NCBI RefSeq assembly: GCF_011808225.1
Contig: NZ_SOYS01000002.1
Location: 682,001 to 746,000 of the forward strand
Source of the DNA: Cedecea colo
GTDB lineage: Bacteria; Pseudomonadota; Gammaproteobacteria; Enterobacterales; Enterobacteriaceae
DNA: 64,000 nucleotides
Reading direction: 5' to 3'
In this document: piece after piece, positions 35,835 to 45,786 of the stretch
Layout: every line of letters begins with the position of its first letter
Numbering within the stretch: position 1 is the stretch's first letter
Translations under genes and position numbers: made by a program
The notes under the pieces: generated by a model
What the model saw: the letters and a program-made list of their open reading frames with translations, nothing else
Told to the model about the DNA's origin: nothing
Databases searched by the model: none

Positions 35835-37100
35835 ATGGCGAAGATTATTGGCGGCCTGGCCGTTTCTCATACCCCTACCATCGGCTTTGCGGTCGATAAC
35901 GATAAGCAAAATGAAGGCGCGTGGAGACCGATTTTTGAAAGCTTTGCGCCCATGCAGCAGTGGCTTGCCGAAAAGAAACCTGACGCGCTGGTTTATATCT
36001 TTAACGATCACGTAACCTCATTTTTCTTCGATCACTATTCGGCATTTTCACTCGGTATTGATCATCAGTATCACGTAGCTGACGAAGGTGGCGGCCCGCG
36101 TGGCCTACCGCCGGTGAAAGGTGATGCGGCGCTGTCACGCCATATCGGCACCAGCCTGATGAGCGATGAGTTCGATATGTCATTTTTTATGGATAAGCCG
36201 CTCGATCATGGCTTGTTTTCCCCGCTTTCGGCATTGATGCCGTTTAAACCAGACTGGCCAACAAAGGTTATTCCGTTACAGGTCGGCGTATTGCAGTTCC
36301 CTATTCCGTCGGCTCGTCGCTGCTTCAGGCTGGGCCAGGCGCTACGTCGCGCCATCGAAAGTTACCCCGAAGACATTAATGTAGCGATTGTGGCGACAGG
36401 CGGATTATCGCACCAGGTACACGGTGAACGCTGCGGCTTTAATAACGTCGAATGGGACCAGCAGTTTATGGATCTTATCGTTAACGATCCGGAAAAACTA
36501 ACCGAGATGACCATAGCGGAATATGCGGAACTCAGCGGCGTGGAAGGGGCAGAAGAAATTATGTGGCTGGTGATGCGCGGTGCGCTGTCGGCGAATGTGG
36601 TGAAGAAACATCAGGCCTATTATTTGCCTTCAATGACCGGGATCGCGACGTTGATTCTGGAGAACCAGGCAGGCGCGTTGCCGGTTGATACCACGAAGCG
36701 CCACCGGCAAAAAATGGCCAGCCAGCTGGCGGGAATTGAAAAGCTGTCTGGTTCGTATCCCTTTACCCAGGCGCGCAGCCTTGAAGCGCTAAGGCTGAAC
36801 CGTTTCCTGCATCAGTTGATTCAGCCCGGTCCGCGCGAGCGTTTTCGTCGTGAACAGGAGGCGATGTTTGTTGAAGCAAAACTCACCGAACAGGAATGTT
36901 CTATGGTGCGCGACCGTGACTGGCGCAGCCTGATTCAGTATGGCGCGAGTTTTTTCCTGCTGGAAAAGCTAGGTGCGGTAACCGGTGGCTCGAATCTGGA
37001 TATTTATGCTGCTATGCGCGGTGTACCGCTTGAAGAATTTATGCGGACGCGTAATCAGCAGGTGACCTATTCGGTAGCGGGCAACGAAAAAGTAGATTGA
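35835..37100 (+). CDS. galA: Gallate dioxygenase
   Basis: 421 residues, the length of Pseudomonas putida GalA. It is a type II extradiol dioxygenase in which a LigB-like catalytic N-terminal part (residues 1-280: GGLAVSHTPTIGFAVDNDKQ, YIFNDHVTSFFFDHYSAFSLGI, VATGGLSHQVHGERCG) is fused to a LigA-like C-terminal part (from about residue 300: RLNRFLHQLIQPGPRERFR). His-12 and His-59-type ligands and a downstream Glu should bind Fe(II). It opens the gallate ring to 4-oxalomesaconate using O2. The start has GGAG seven bases upstream. Confidence 0.94.
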   Translation: MAKIIGGLAVSHTPTIGFAVDNDKQNEGAWRPIFESFAPMQQWLAEKKPDALVYIFNDHVTSFFFDHYSAFSLGIDHQYHVADEGGGPRGLPPVKGDAALSRHIGTSLMSDEFDMSFFMDKPLDHGLFSPLSALMPFKPDWPTKVIPLQVGVLQFPIPSARRCFRLGQALRRAIESYPEDINVAIVATGGLSHQVHGERCGFNNVEWDQQFMDLIVNDPEKLTEMTIAEYAELSGVEGAEEIMWLVMRGALSANVVKKHQAYYLPSMTGIATLILENQAGALPVDTTKRHRQKMASQLAGIEKLSGSYPFTQARSLEALRLNRFLHQLIQPGPRERFRREQEAMFVEAKLTEQECSMVRDRDWRSLIQYGASFFLLEKLGAVTGGSNLDIYAAMRGVPLEEFMRTRNQQVTYSVAGNEKVD

Positions 37101-37331
37101 AAAATCGGCTAATCCGTCCAACGGCAGCTGAACTCAGAAAAGCCTTTCTGTCAGTTTACCGAGTTCAGCTGCGGAGTAGCAGTGCAGTTATTGTGCTAAC
37201 GCTACATTAGTTTTCCTTTGCTTATCCGTAGCAAACCCGCACGGGCAAAGCCTTAACTGGTTTGCACCTCAGCACCATTTCCCGGACAATGCCCGTCTTT
37301 AACGCTGGCTTCATAACTCCGGATACACGAC

Positions 37332-37583
37332 ATGAAACATCCCCTCGAATCCCTGATGAGCGCGGGCGGCATTCTGCTGCTGGCTTTCTTATCCTGCCTG
37401 CTGCTTCCCGCTCCCCTGCTTACCCTGACGCTTGCGCAAAAGCTGTTAGAGACTTTTCACCTGCTCGATCTTAACCAGCTTTACACCATTATCTTCTGCG
37501 TGTGGTTCCTGCTGTTAGGCGTGATTGAGTATTTTGTGATTCGCTTTGTCTGGCGCAGGTGGTTTTCGGTTGAGCGAGGGTAA
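37332..37583 (+). CDS. ybdJ: Inner membrane protein YbdJ (DUF1158)
   Basis: 83 residues with two hydrophobic segments (ILLLAFLSCLLLPAPLLTLTL and LYTIIFCVWFLLLGVIEYFVI), almost colinear with E. coli YbdJ. Function unknown. It lies 103 bp before ybdK, as in E. coli, where the two are neighbours. Confidence 0.93.
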   Translation: MKHPLESLMSAGGILLLAFLSCLLLPAPLLTLTLAQKLLETFHLLDLNQLYTIIFCVWFLLLGVIEYFVIRFVWRRWFSVERG

Positions 37584-37686
37584 GCGTTGTTTTTCAGGTG
37601 AGCAATAGCGGGCAACGCTGCGCTGAAATATTCTGCCGCTGTCTATACTTATCTCAGGAAATCAACTGACACAATGGGATAGCGCT

Positions 37687-38805
37687 ATGCCACTGACCGA
37701 TTTTGAGCACTCTGACCCTTACACGCTCGGCATTGAACTGGAAATGCAGATTGTTAATCCGCCCACCTATGATTTGAGCCAGGGTTCCTCGCTGCTGATT
37801 AAGGATCTCAAAGGCCGTGTAAGCGCAGGCGACGTAAAGCACGACATTACCGAAAGCATGCTTGAGATTGCCACGGACGTGTGCAAAGACGTGGAAGAAG
37901 CAAGAACGCAGCTGACGGATTTGCGCCATCGGGTATTGCAGGCGGCCGATAATCATCATCTGGCGATTTGCGGCGGCGGTACGCATCCCTGGCAGAAATG
38001 GCAGCGTCAGGAAGTGTGCCAGAACGAACGCTATAGCCGTACCCTTGAACAATTCGGCTATCTGATGAAGCAGGCCACGGTATTTGGGCAACATGTTCAT
38101 GTGGGCTGTAAAAACGAAGAGGACGCTATCTATTTGCTGCACGGCCTGTCGCGCTTTGTGCCGCACTTTATTGCCCTTGCCGCCTCTTCACCTTATATCC
38201 AGGGTTCAGATACCGCCTGGGCCTCTTCGCGACTGAATATTTTTTCCGCTTTTCCGGATAACGGCCACGCGCCCTTTGTCGGCAACTGGCAAGAATTTAC
38301 CTGGATGTATCAACGCCTCGAAACCAGCGGCATTATCCAGTCGGTAAAAGATCTGCACTGGGATATTCGTCCCAGTCCAAAATTTGGCACCGTCGAAGTG
38401 CGGGTCATGGACACCCCGCTGACCATCACCCGGGCGATAAATATTGCCGGATTTATTCAGGCCCTTTCGCACTGGCTGCTAAGCGAACGTCCGTTCGTTC
38501 CGCGTTCCGAAGATTACCTGCTCTACCGTTTCAACCGTTTCCAGGCCTGTCGTTACGGGCTTGAAGGCACGCTGACGGATGTACGAACCGGGGAACAACG
38601 CACTATTGCCGAAGATCTTTTGCCCTTGCTCGACACGCTCGCACCTTACGCAGCAGAACTCCGCGGAGAAAGCGCGCTGGAAGCGATTCACGACTCGGTT
38701 CGCAACAACGTCAGCGACACCGCGCAAATGCGTGACTTCATCGCCGGAGGCGGTTTACTGACGGAACTGGTGCGGGAACACTGTACGGTCTGGGCTGAGA
38801 AGTAA
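37687..38805 (+). CDS. ybdK: Carboxylate-amine ligase YbdK (glutamate-cysteine ligase type 2 family)
   Basis: 372 residues, as in E. coli. GCS2 family ATP-dependent ligase with weak gamma-glutamylcysteine synthetase activity. Motifs seen: [24 protein letters not shown] (metal/ATP binding), [20 protein letters not shown], and [19 protein letters not shown]. Ends at a bidirectional terminator shared with the convergent membrane-protein gene. Confidence 0.95.
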   Translation: MPLTDFEHSDPYTLGIELEMQIVNPPTYDLSQGSSLLIKDLKGRVSAGDVKHDITESMLEIATDVCKDVEEARTQLTDLRHRVLQAADNHHLAICGGGTHPWQKWQRQEVCQNERYSRTLEQFGYLMKQATVFGQHVHVGCKNEEDAIYLLHGLSRFVPHFIALAASSPYIQGSDTAWASSRLNIFSAFPDNGHAPFVGNWQEFTWMYQRLETSGIIQSVKDLHWDIRPSPKFGTVEVRVMDTPLTITRAINIAGFIQALSHWLLSERPFVPRSEDYLLYRFNRFQACRYGLEGTLTDVRTGEQRTIAEDLLPLLDTLAPYAAELRGESALEAIHDSVRNNVSDTAQMRDFIAGGGLLTELVREHCTVWAEK

Positions 38806-38821
38806 ATCCAGAGGTTATTCA

Positions 38822-38841
38822 CCCGGCATAATAATGCCGGG
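38822..38841. terminator. Bidirectional terminator between ybdK and the membrane-protein gene
   Basis: CCCGGCAT-AATA-ATGCCGGG hairpin lying between two convergent genes, with A/T-rich flanks on both sides. Confidence 0.75.
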
Positions 38842-38850
38842 ATAAAAATC

Positions 38851-39723
38851 TCATTTGGCATTGAATGACCAGAGCGCCGCATCTTTATGTGCCGGATCGA
38901 GCTTATAGGCGGCATTCAGCTTCGGATGCCCGGCAATCAGTTCGACAAGATCTGTAGCCGAGCTTATCGGTGCAAGCTGATAGGCCTCATCAATTTTACG
39001 TACTGCCGCAATAAATTGCGGCTTGGTCGCATATTTTCGCACCGCTTCGTTTTCCGCGTAACGTTTTTGCTGGGCGATAGCAATCATCCAGAACATTGGC
39101 CGCCACCAGGCCCAGGAAAAATCACAGCGCCCGATAACGTCCGTAGCGTTATTCTGGTGAGCCAGAATAGAAAAGAAATTGATTAGCTCATCAAGCTTAT
39201 AGCGATCGTTTTGTTCACCCAGCCTGAATTCAGCAAGGTTTTTATAGCGGGTCACCAAAGAAATACGTGGCCAGGCATCGTCATGCAGATCTTTTTGCCC
39301 TGCGACATAAAAACGTGAAACGATAAATTCAAAATAGTCACGGCTCGCCATCGCCGGAATCAACACATTCATCGAGGCATTCTTCACGCCCTGGAAATAT
39401 TCGCTACAGTAAGTCTGGAATAAACTCACCACCGCACTCTCTTTTGCATGCTCCGCTGAAGCCCGGTTTGCCTCCGCCGTTTTAGCCAGCTCGCTTTTGG
39501 TTTCCTGTAATTCATGGAGTTGCAGGAATACCGTCAGGATCACCCCGCACAGCGCCAGACCCGCGAAAAGCGCATTCACACTGCTGAACATATCGGCCAG
39601 CGGCTGGTTGGTTATCGCTTTTATTTTCACCGGCTCTGCGCCCACATACCAGGCCCATGACCAGAGGCCAAAAATCATCACCGTGGAAAAGATCACTAAA
39701 TAAAGAAACGTTCTGCTTTTCAT
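38851..39723 (-). CDS. Membrane protein, possibly of the putative phage abortive infection (putAbiC) type
   Basis: 290 residues with two N-terminal membrane segments (YLVIFSTVMIFGLWSWAWYV and ADMFSSVNALFAGLALCGVILTVFLQL), then a coiled-coil helix (ELQETKSELAKTAEANRASAEHAKESA) and a helical cytoplasmic domain with many aromatic residues. The order of two helices, an F-LQ-E-L-x-E-coiled-coil and a soluble domain recalls putAbiC-type proteins, but no diagnostic motif is certain. AAGGAAGAAGGG precedes the ATG. It stands alone between ybdK and fdnG, some 5 kb from the CRISPR locus. Confidence 0.6.
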   Translation of the reverse strand: MKSRTFLYLVIFSTVMIFGLWSWAWYVGAEPVKIKAITNQPLADMFSSVNALFAGLALCGVILTVFLQLHELQETKSELAKTAEANRASAEHAKESAVVSLFQTYCSEYFQGVKNASMNVLIPAMASRDYFEFIVSRFYVAGQKDLHDDAWPRISLVTRYKNLAEFRLGEQNDRYKLDELINFFSILAHQNNATDVIGRCDFSWAWWRPMFWMIAIAQQKRYAENEAVRKYATKPQFIAAVRKIDEAYQLAPISSATDLVELIAGHPKLNAAYKLDPAHKDAALWSFNAK

Positions 39724-39903
39724 CCCTTCTTCCTTTTTATGGTTTTGCTCCGCAATCGTAGCAATATCATTTTTTATGCAGCATAAATCGTTTGGGAAAA
39801 CTGCCCGTAACCCGCGCCAGTAAATCCACGCATCAAAAGTGGTTATTAAATATCCATCTTATCTACTCATTAAGAGGTGTTTACCTACCCAATCAATAGC
39901 GAA

Positions 39904-39917
39904 TTGATTTTACTCAA
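39904..39917 (+). promoter_or_regulatory. FNR-type site upstream of fdnG
   Basis: TTGATTTTACTCAA fits the FNR box TTGAT-N4-ATCAA at 9 of 10 fixed positions and lies about 65 bp before the fdnG start. TACCTAC just upstream (39882-39888) resembles NarL heptamers. E. coli fdnGHI is activated by FNR and nitrate-NarL, so anaerobic nitrate control is expected here too. Confidence 0.65.
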
Positions 39918-39979
39918 TATACCTCGTATCCCAGTTGCTATTTTCGCCATCGTTAATACGTCATGACAATGAGGTTTAG

Positions 39980-42900
39980 ATGGACGTCAGCCGCAGAAAA
40001 TTTTTTAAAATCTGTGCCGGCGGAATGGCAGGGACCACCGCGGCGATGTTGGGCTTTACCCCAACCGCCGCGCTTGCGGAGGTGCGCAACTATAAGCTGC
40101 TGCGCGCGAAAGAAACTCGCAATACCTGTACTTACTGTTCCGTAGGATGTGGATTATTAATGTACAGCCTGGGCGACGGCGCGAAGAACGCCAAAGCCAG
40201 CATTTTCCATATTGAAGGGGATCCGGATCATCCGGTCAGCCGTGGCGCGCTCTGCCCGAAAGGCGCAGGCCTGCTGGATTATATCCACAGCGATAACCGC
40301 CTGCGCTATCCGGAATATCGCGCGCCGGGCTCAGATAAATGGCGGCGCATCAGCTGGCAGGACGCCTTTGAGCGCATCGCCCGCCTGATGAAAGATGACC
40401 GCGACGCGAATTTCGTTGAGAAAAACGAGCAAAACGTTACGGTGAACCGCTGGCTTTCTACCGGCATGCTGTGCGCTTCGGCCGCCAGCAACGAAACCGG
40501 AATGCTCACGCAGAAATTTGCCCGCTCGCTGGGCATGCTGGCAGTGGATAACCAGGCGCGCGTCTGACACGGACCAACGGTAGCAAGTCTTGCTCCAACA
40601 TTTGGTCGCGGTGCGATGACCAACCACTGGGTTGATATCAAAAACGCCAACGTTGTGATGGTGATGGGCGGCAACGCCGCTGAAGCGCATCCGGTGGGTT
40701 TCCGCTGGGCGATAGAAGCCAAAAACAACAACGACGCCACGCTGATTGTGGTCGATCCGCGCTTTACCCGCACCGCTTCGGTGGCGGATATTTACGCGCC
40801 GATCCGCTCCGGCACCGACATTACTTTCCTGTCGGGCGTGATCCTGTACCTGCTTTCCAACAACAAAATTAACGCCGAATACGTCAGAAGCTACACCAAC
40901 GCAGCCCTGCTGGTGCGCGATGACTTTAGCTTTGATGACGGCCTGTTCAGCGGCTACGACGAAGAAAAACGTCAGTACGACAAAACGAGCTGGAACTATC
41001 AGTTCGATGAAAACGGCTATGCAAAACGCGACGACACGCTGGCGCATCCGCGCTGCGTATGGAACCTGCTCAAAGAACACGTTTCCCGCTATACACCGGA
41101 TATGGTCGAGCATATCTGCGGCACCCCGCAGGCGGACTTCCTGAAAGTCTGCGAAGTGCTGGCTTCCACAAGCGCTGCCGACCGGACGACAACCTTCCTC
41201 TACGCGCTGGGCTGGACGCAACACACCGTGGGCGCACAGAACATCCGTACCATGGCGATGATCCAGCTGCTGCTCGGCAATATGGGCATGGCGGGCGGCG
41301 GCGTCAACGCCCTGCGTGGACACTCCAATATCCAGGGGCTGACCGATCTGGGTCTGCTTTCCACCAGCCTGCCGGGGTATCTGACCCTGCCGTCTGAGAA
41401 GCACACCAGCCTTGAAACCTATCTGGCGGCCAACACGCCGAAGGCCACGCTGCCAGGCCAGGTGAACTACTGGGGCAACTATCCAAAGTTCTTCGTCAGC
41501 CTGATGAAAGCGTTCTACGGCGATGCCGCGACGCGGGAGAATAACTGGGGCTTTGACTGGCTGCCGAAGTGGGATCAGACGTACGACGTGCTGAAATACT
41601 TCGACATGATGGACCGCAATAAAGTCACCGGCTATATCTGCCAGGGCTTTAACCCGGTTGCCTCCTTCCCGGATAAAAACAAGGTCGTCGCGAGCCTGAG
41701 CAAGCTGAAGTATCTGCTGGTTATCGATCCGTTAGTGACCGAAACCTCCAACTTCTGGCAGAACCACGGCGAGATGAACGATGTCGACACGGCGAGCATT
41801 CAGACCGAAGTGTTCCGCCTGCCGTCCACCTGTTTTGCTGAAGAAGACGGCTCTATTGCCAACTCCGGACGCTGGTTACAGTGGCACTGGAAAGGTGCTG
41901 ATGCGCCGGGCGAAGCGCGTAACGACGGTGAAATTCTGGCCGGCCTGTACCACCGCATGCGCGAGCTGTATCGCACGGAAGGCGGGAAAGGCGCCGAGCC
42001 GCTGCTGAAGATGGGCTGGCACTACGATCGGCCGGATCATCCGGAGTCCGAAGAAGTGGCGAAGGAGAACAACGGCTACGCCCTCGAAGATCTCTATGAC
42101 CCGGCCGGAAACCTGCTGGCGAAAAAAGGGCAGCTGCTGGACTCCTTCGCGCTGCTACGTGACGACGGTTCAACCGCATCCGCCTGCTGGATCTACGCCG
42201 GTAGCTGGACGGCAAAAGGCAACCAGATGGCGAACCGTGACAACAGCGATCCGTCAGGGCTTGGCAATACGCTGGGCTGGGCCTGGGCATGGCCGCTCAA
42301 CCGCCGCATCATTTACAACCGCGCTTCCGCTGACCCGCAGGGTAAACCCTGGGATGAGAAACGCATGTTGATTAAATGGAACGGGGCGAAATGGGTCGGC
42401 AACGATATTCCCGACTACAACACCGCGCCGCCGGGCAGCGGCGTCGGGCCGTTTATCATGCAGCCTGAAGGCCTGGGCCGTCTGTTTGCCATCGATAAAA
42501 TGGCCGAAGGGCCGTTCCCGGAACACTACGAGCCGTTTGAAACGCCGCTGGGCACCAATCCGCTGCACCCGAACGTGGTCTCTAACCCGGCAGCGCGTCT
42601 GTATGAAGCCGACGCCAGACGCATAGGCAAACGCGAGCAGTTCCCGTATGTAGGCACGACGTATCGCCTGACCGAGCACTTCCATACCTGGACCAAGCAT
42701 TCGCGGCTTAACGCCATCGCGCAGCCGGAACAGTTCGTGGAAATCAGCGAAAAGCTGGCGGAAACAAAAGGGATTGCTAATGGCGACCACGTAAAGGTTA
42801 GCAGCAAACGCGGCTTTATCCGTGCCGTCGCGGTGGTAACGCCACGTCTACGTACGCTGAATGCGGGCGGACAGGAAGTGGAAACCATCGGGATACCGCT

Positions 42901-43027
42901 GCACTGGGGCTTTGAAGGCACGGCGCGTAAGGGTTATCTCGCCAACACCCTCACCCCGTCCGTCGGCGACGCCAACTCGCAAACGCCGGAGTACAAGGCG
43001 TTTCTGGTCAATATTGAGAAGGCGTAA
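39980..43027 (+). CDS. fdnG: Formate dehydrogenase-N alpha subunit, selenoprotein
   Basis: 1015 residues read through an in-frame TGA at 40565-40567 that encodes selenocysteine 196, as in E. coli FdnG. Oxidises formate in the periplasm with a molybdenum bis-MGD cofactor and a 4Fe-4S cluster. Seen: twin-arginine signal [18 protein letters not shown], cluster motif [17 protein letters not shown], and the Sec site [26 protein letters not shown]. Reading TGA as a stop would split the gene into 195- and 803-residue pieces; the homology is continuous, so it is not a frameshift or nonsense mutation. fdnH follows after 11 bp. Confidence 0.97.
40568..40608 (+). promoter_or_regulatory. Bacterial SECIS element in fdnG mRNA
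   Basis: Directly 3' of the UGA. Outer stem ACCAA (40573-40577) with TTGGT (40602-40606); inner stem GGTAGCAA/TTGCTCC with a bulged T and GTC apical loop. This is the hairpin bound by SelB to insert selenocysteine, closely like that of E. coli fdnG. Confidence 0.9.
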
Positions 43028-43038
43028 GGAGCGAACTC

Positions 43039-43923
43039 ATGTCCATGCAATCTCAGGATATTATCAAGCGTTCGGCTACTAACAGCTTTACGCCTCCGCC
43101 GCAGGCCCGCGACTACAAGGAAGAGGTCGCGAAACTGATTGATGTGTCGAGCTGTATTGGCTGTAAAGCCTGTCAGGTCGCCTGCTCCGAATGGAACGAT
43201 ATTCGCGATGAGGTGGGTCACTGCGTCGGGGTTTACGATAACCCCGCCGATCTGAGCGCCAAATCCTGGACGCTGATGCGTTTTTCGGAAACGCAGCAGA
43301 ACGGCAAGCTGGAGTGGCTTATCCGCAAAGATGGCTGCATGCACTGCGCGGACCCGGGCTGCCTGAAGGCCTGTCCGTCCGCCGGAGCCATTATTCAGTA
43401 CGCCAACGGCATCGTTGATTTTCAGTCGGAACATTGTATTGGCTGCGGATACTGTATCGCCGGGTGCCCGTTCAATATTCCGCGCCTGAACAAAGACGAC
43501 AACCGCGTCTACAAATGCACGCTGTGTGTGGATCGCGTAAGCGTCGGCCAGGAGCCAGCCTGTGTGAAAACCTGTCCGACCGGTGCCATTCACTTTGGTA
43601 CCAAAAAGGAGATGCTGGAAGTGGCGGACGAGCGCGTGATGAAGCTGCAAAAACGCGGCTACCAGCATGCGGGCGTCTACAACCCGCAGGGCGTTGGCGG
43701 TACGCACGTGATGTATGTTCTGCACCATGCTGACCAGCCGGAGCTTTACCATAGTCTGCCAAAAAACCCGCAAATCGATACGCCGGTCAACCTGTGGAAA
43801 GGCTTGCTCAAACCGCTGTCGGCGGCAGGTTTTATCGCGACCTTCGCCGGGCTGATTTTCCACTATATCGGCGTCGGGCCAAACGAGGAGGTAGATGAAA
43901 ACGAGGAGGAACATCATGACTAA
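43039..43923 (+). CDS. fdnH: Formate dehydrogenase-N iron-sulfur subunit
   Basis: 294 residues, as in E. coli. Four 4Fe-4S clusters are indicated by [44 protein letters not shown] and [21 protein letters not shown]. One C-terminal membrane helix ([19 protein letters not shown]) anchors it on the periplasmic side. Passes electrons from FdnG to the cytochrome FdnI. Its stop overlaps the fdnI start by 8 bp. Confidence 0.97.
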   Translation: MSMQSQDIIKRSATNSFTPPPQARDYKEEVAKLIDVSSCIGCKACQVACSEWNDIRDEVGHCVGVYDNPADLSAKSWTLMRFSETQQNGKLEWLIRKDGCMHCADPGCLKACPSAGAIIQYANGIVDFQSEHCIGCGYCIAGCPFNIPRLNKDDNRVYKCTLCVDRVSVGQEPACVKTCPTGAIHFGTKKEMLEVADERVMKLQKRGYQHAGVYNPQGVGGTHVMYVLHHADQPELYHSLPKNPQIDTPVNLWKGLLKPLSAAGFIATFAGLIFHYIGVGPNEEVDENEEEHHD

Positions 43924-44572
43924 GAAGGGCAGGATGATTGTCAGGACAAAGTTTATCGACCGCGCCTGTCACTGGACGGTAGTGATTTGCTTCTTCCTGG
44001 TGTCGCTCTCCGGCATCGCGCTGTTCTTTCCGACGCTGCAATGGCTGACGGAAACCTTCGGTACGCCGCAGATGGGCCGTATTCTGCACCCCTTCTTCGG
44101 CGTGCTGATTTTCGTGGCGCTGATGTTTATGTTCACTCGCTTTGTACATCACAACATTCCTGATAAACACGACATTCCGTGGGTAAAAGGCATCGTTGAG
44201 GTACTCAAAGGCAACGAGCATAAAGTGGCAAAGGTCGGCAAATACAACGCCGGGCAGAAAATGATGTTCTGGACCATCATGAGCATGATTTTCGTGCTGC
44301 TGGTGACCGGCGTTATCATCTGGCGGCCTTATTTCGCAGACTTCTTCCCCATCAAAGTCGTGCGGTACAGCCTGCTTATCCACGCAACAACGGCAATCAT
44401 TTTGATCCACGCCATCCTTATCCATATGTATATGGCGTTCTGGGTGAAAGGCTCAATTAAAGGCATGATTGTCGGTAAAGTGAGCCGCCGCTGGGCGCAG
44501 AAACACCATCCGCGCTGGTATCGTGAGGTTGAAGCATTAGAGGCGAAGAAAGAAAGCAGCGAGGGGCTGTAG
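43916..44572 (+). CDS. fdnI: Formate dehydrogenase-N cytochrome b556 subunit
   Basis: 218 residues, four membrane helices, with haem-ligand histidines in [21 protein letters not shown] and [23 protein letters not shown]. Transfers electrons to menaquinone, building proton-motive force together with nitrate reductase. The start at 43916 ([13 protein letters not shown]) is preceded by GAGGAGGA and matches E. coli; a longer frame to 43895 is rejected. Ends near an inverted repeat whose right side is CATCTTTTTTATT (44658-44670), a probable terminator. Confidence 0.96.
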   Translation: MTKKGRMIVRTKFIDRACHWTVVICFFLVSLSGIALFFPTLQWLTETFGTPQMGRILHPFFGVLIFVALMFMFTRFVHHNIPDKHDIPWVKGIVEVLKGNEHKVAKVGKYNAGQKMMFWTIMSMIFVLLVTGVIIWRPYFADFFPIKVVRYSLLIHATTAIILIHAILIHMYMAFWVKGSIKGMIVGKVSRRWAQKHHPRWYREVEALEAKKESSEGL

Positions 44573-44670
44573 TTCTGCAAAAAATAAAAGAAGATGGCGC
44601 GTAATCTACGCTCTGCAAGGCAATGAAGATATTGCCTGTAGAATCGCAATGGCTCGTCATCTTTTTTATT

Positions 44671-44758
44671 ATTGCAGGCTGTGCGTGCGGCAGTGCACAT
44701 ACTGATTAAGCTCGGTACGCGGTTCGTAAATTTCTAAGCTGCCTGTGCGGCAGTGTAC
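44671..44758 (-). CRISPR. Relic one-spacer I-F CRISPR array
   Basis: Two 28-nt repeats, 44671-44698 (strongly degenerate, stem broken) and 44731-44758 (one or two changes from consensus, ends GTGTAC), flank one exact 32-nt spacer (44699-44730). The following 38 bases (44759-44796, including CCGATTGATGCAAGGCG) match the leader of the array at 54460-54968, so this is a true third CRISPR locus that has lost its spacers. Transcription direction is toward low coordinates. The rest of 44797-45029 holds leader-like AT-rich sequence and the Fic promoter. Confidence 0.85.
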
Positions 44759-45029
44759 AGAAAATTTACACGCCTAACCGATTGATGCAAGGCGCCTAAT
44801 GTCTATTCCACACTCAAATACTCTTTTTCAGACCGCATAGGTTATATCTAATAAAATCAATAAATTATACTAATCGCCAAATTAAGATTTTATCAACAGG
44901 CCGAGCCAGAGACGTATTCCATAATTAACTGGATTGCTCATGACACTAAATATGCCAGAATGAGCACATCGTCACTATGCACGTTTATTCAATATCGTAA
45001 ACGGATACCGGTCAGGATAGGTTAACAAA

Positions 45030-45758
45030 ATGAGCAAGTTAGGATTCACCTGGAACGCAGCCTCGCTTCCGGCTGTTCAACCTGTTGGCATTAAAATGGC
45101 CGTCGCAATTTATAAACAACAGTTCACCGCTTTTGTCTGGGATGCCTCAGCGCTTGAGGGTAACCCTTACACTTACGTAGAAGTTAAAACGCTGCTTGAT
45201 GGCGTGACCATCGGAGGTCGTAAGGTCTCTGATACTGAGCAAGTATTAAATCTGGCAGACAGCAACAAGAAATTACTGGAACTTGTCACCAGCGGTCGGT
45301 TTGATCTGAATAAAGAGACTTTCACTCTGCTACACACCATTATTGCCCGTAATGAAGCGCTGGAATGGGGAGTATTACGCGGAGAAGGTGAACAAACGCA
45401 ATATACTCCTAACGTACATTTGGGTGAGGCTGGTCTTTATAAACCCCTGCCTACGCTTCCTGGTGCGGTGGAGTTGAATCGAGTTTTCGCTGAGGGCGTG
45501 GCCCACATTAAAACACTGCCGCCGGTAGAAGGAGCCCTGGCAACGTTCCTTTTTGGTGCGCTGCAACAGTTCTTTTTTGATGGCAACAAACGCACCAGCC
45601 GTCACATGATGAACGGCTGGCTTATGAGCCATGGTTTTCGGGCAATCAGCATTCCGGCTGCCCGTGCGCAGGAATTCAATGAAAAAATGGTGCAGTTCTA
45701 TATCTCGAAAGAAGGCACTGAAATGATGCAGTTTTTACTGGATTGTCAGAGTGATTAG
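45030..45758 (+). CDS. Fic-family protein with altered active site
   Basis: 242 residues. The Fic core is recognisable (LFGALQQFFFDGNKRTSRHMMNGWLMSHGF) with an N-terminal inhibition-type motif ASALEGN (residues 39-45), as in class II Fic proteins. The active loop should read H-P-F-x-D/E-G-N-x-R. Here it is Q180-F-F-F-D184-G-N-K-R188, so the catalytic histidine is glutamine and the proline is phenylalanine. The phosphate-binding D-G-N-K-R part is intact. Normal AMP transfer is therefore unlikely; de-AMPylation, another chemistry, or a binding role is possible. It lies between the relic array and csy4, convergent with the cas genes. Confidence 0.85.
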   Translation: MSKLGFTWNAASLPAVQPVGIKMAVAIYKQQFTAFVWDASALEGNPYTYVEVKTLLDGVTIGGRKVSDTEQVLNLADSNKKLLELVTSGRFDLNKETFTLLHTIIARNEALEWGVLRGEGEQTQYTPNVHLGEAGLYKPLPTLPGAVELNRVFAEGVAHIKTLPPVEGALATFLFGALQQFFFDGNKRTSRHMMNGWLMSHGFRAISIPAARAQEFNEKMVQFYISKEGTEMMQFLLDCQSD

Positions 45759-45780
45759 CCGGGCGAGACTTTCACCCGGC
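45758..45780. terminator. Terminator shared by the Fic gene and the csy operon
   Basis: GCCGGG (45758-45763)/CCCGGC (45775-45780) hairpin in the 28-bp gap between convergent stops. There is no long T-run. Confidence 0.6.
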
Positions 45781-45786
45781 ATCAGA

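Noticed and set aside
39980-40616. Apparent nonsense mutation splitting fdnG into two reading frames
   Set aside because: The TGA is at the conserved selenocysteine 196 and is followed by a proper SECIS hairpin.
44995-45001. Seven-base match of the relic array spacer seed (TTTACGA) to the Fic promoter region, as a possible CreA-type target
   Set aside because: Only seven bases match and the PAM position reads CG, not CC; such a match is expected by chance. Kept only as a remark in the relic-array finding.
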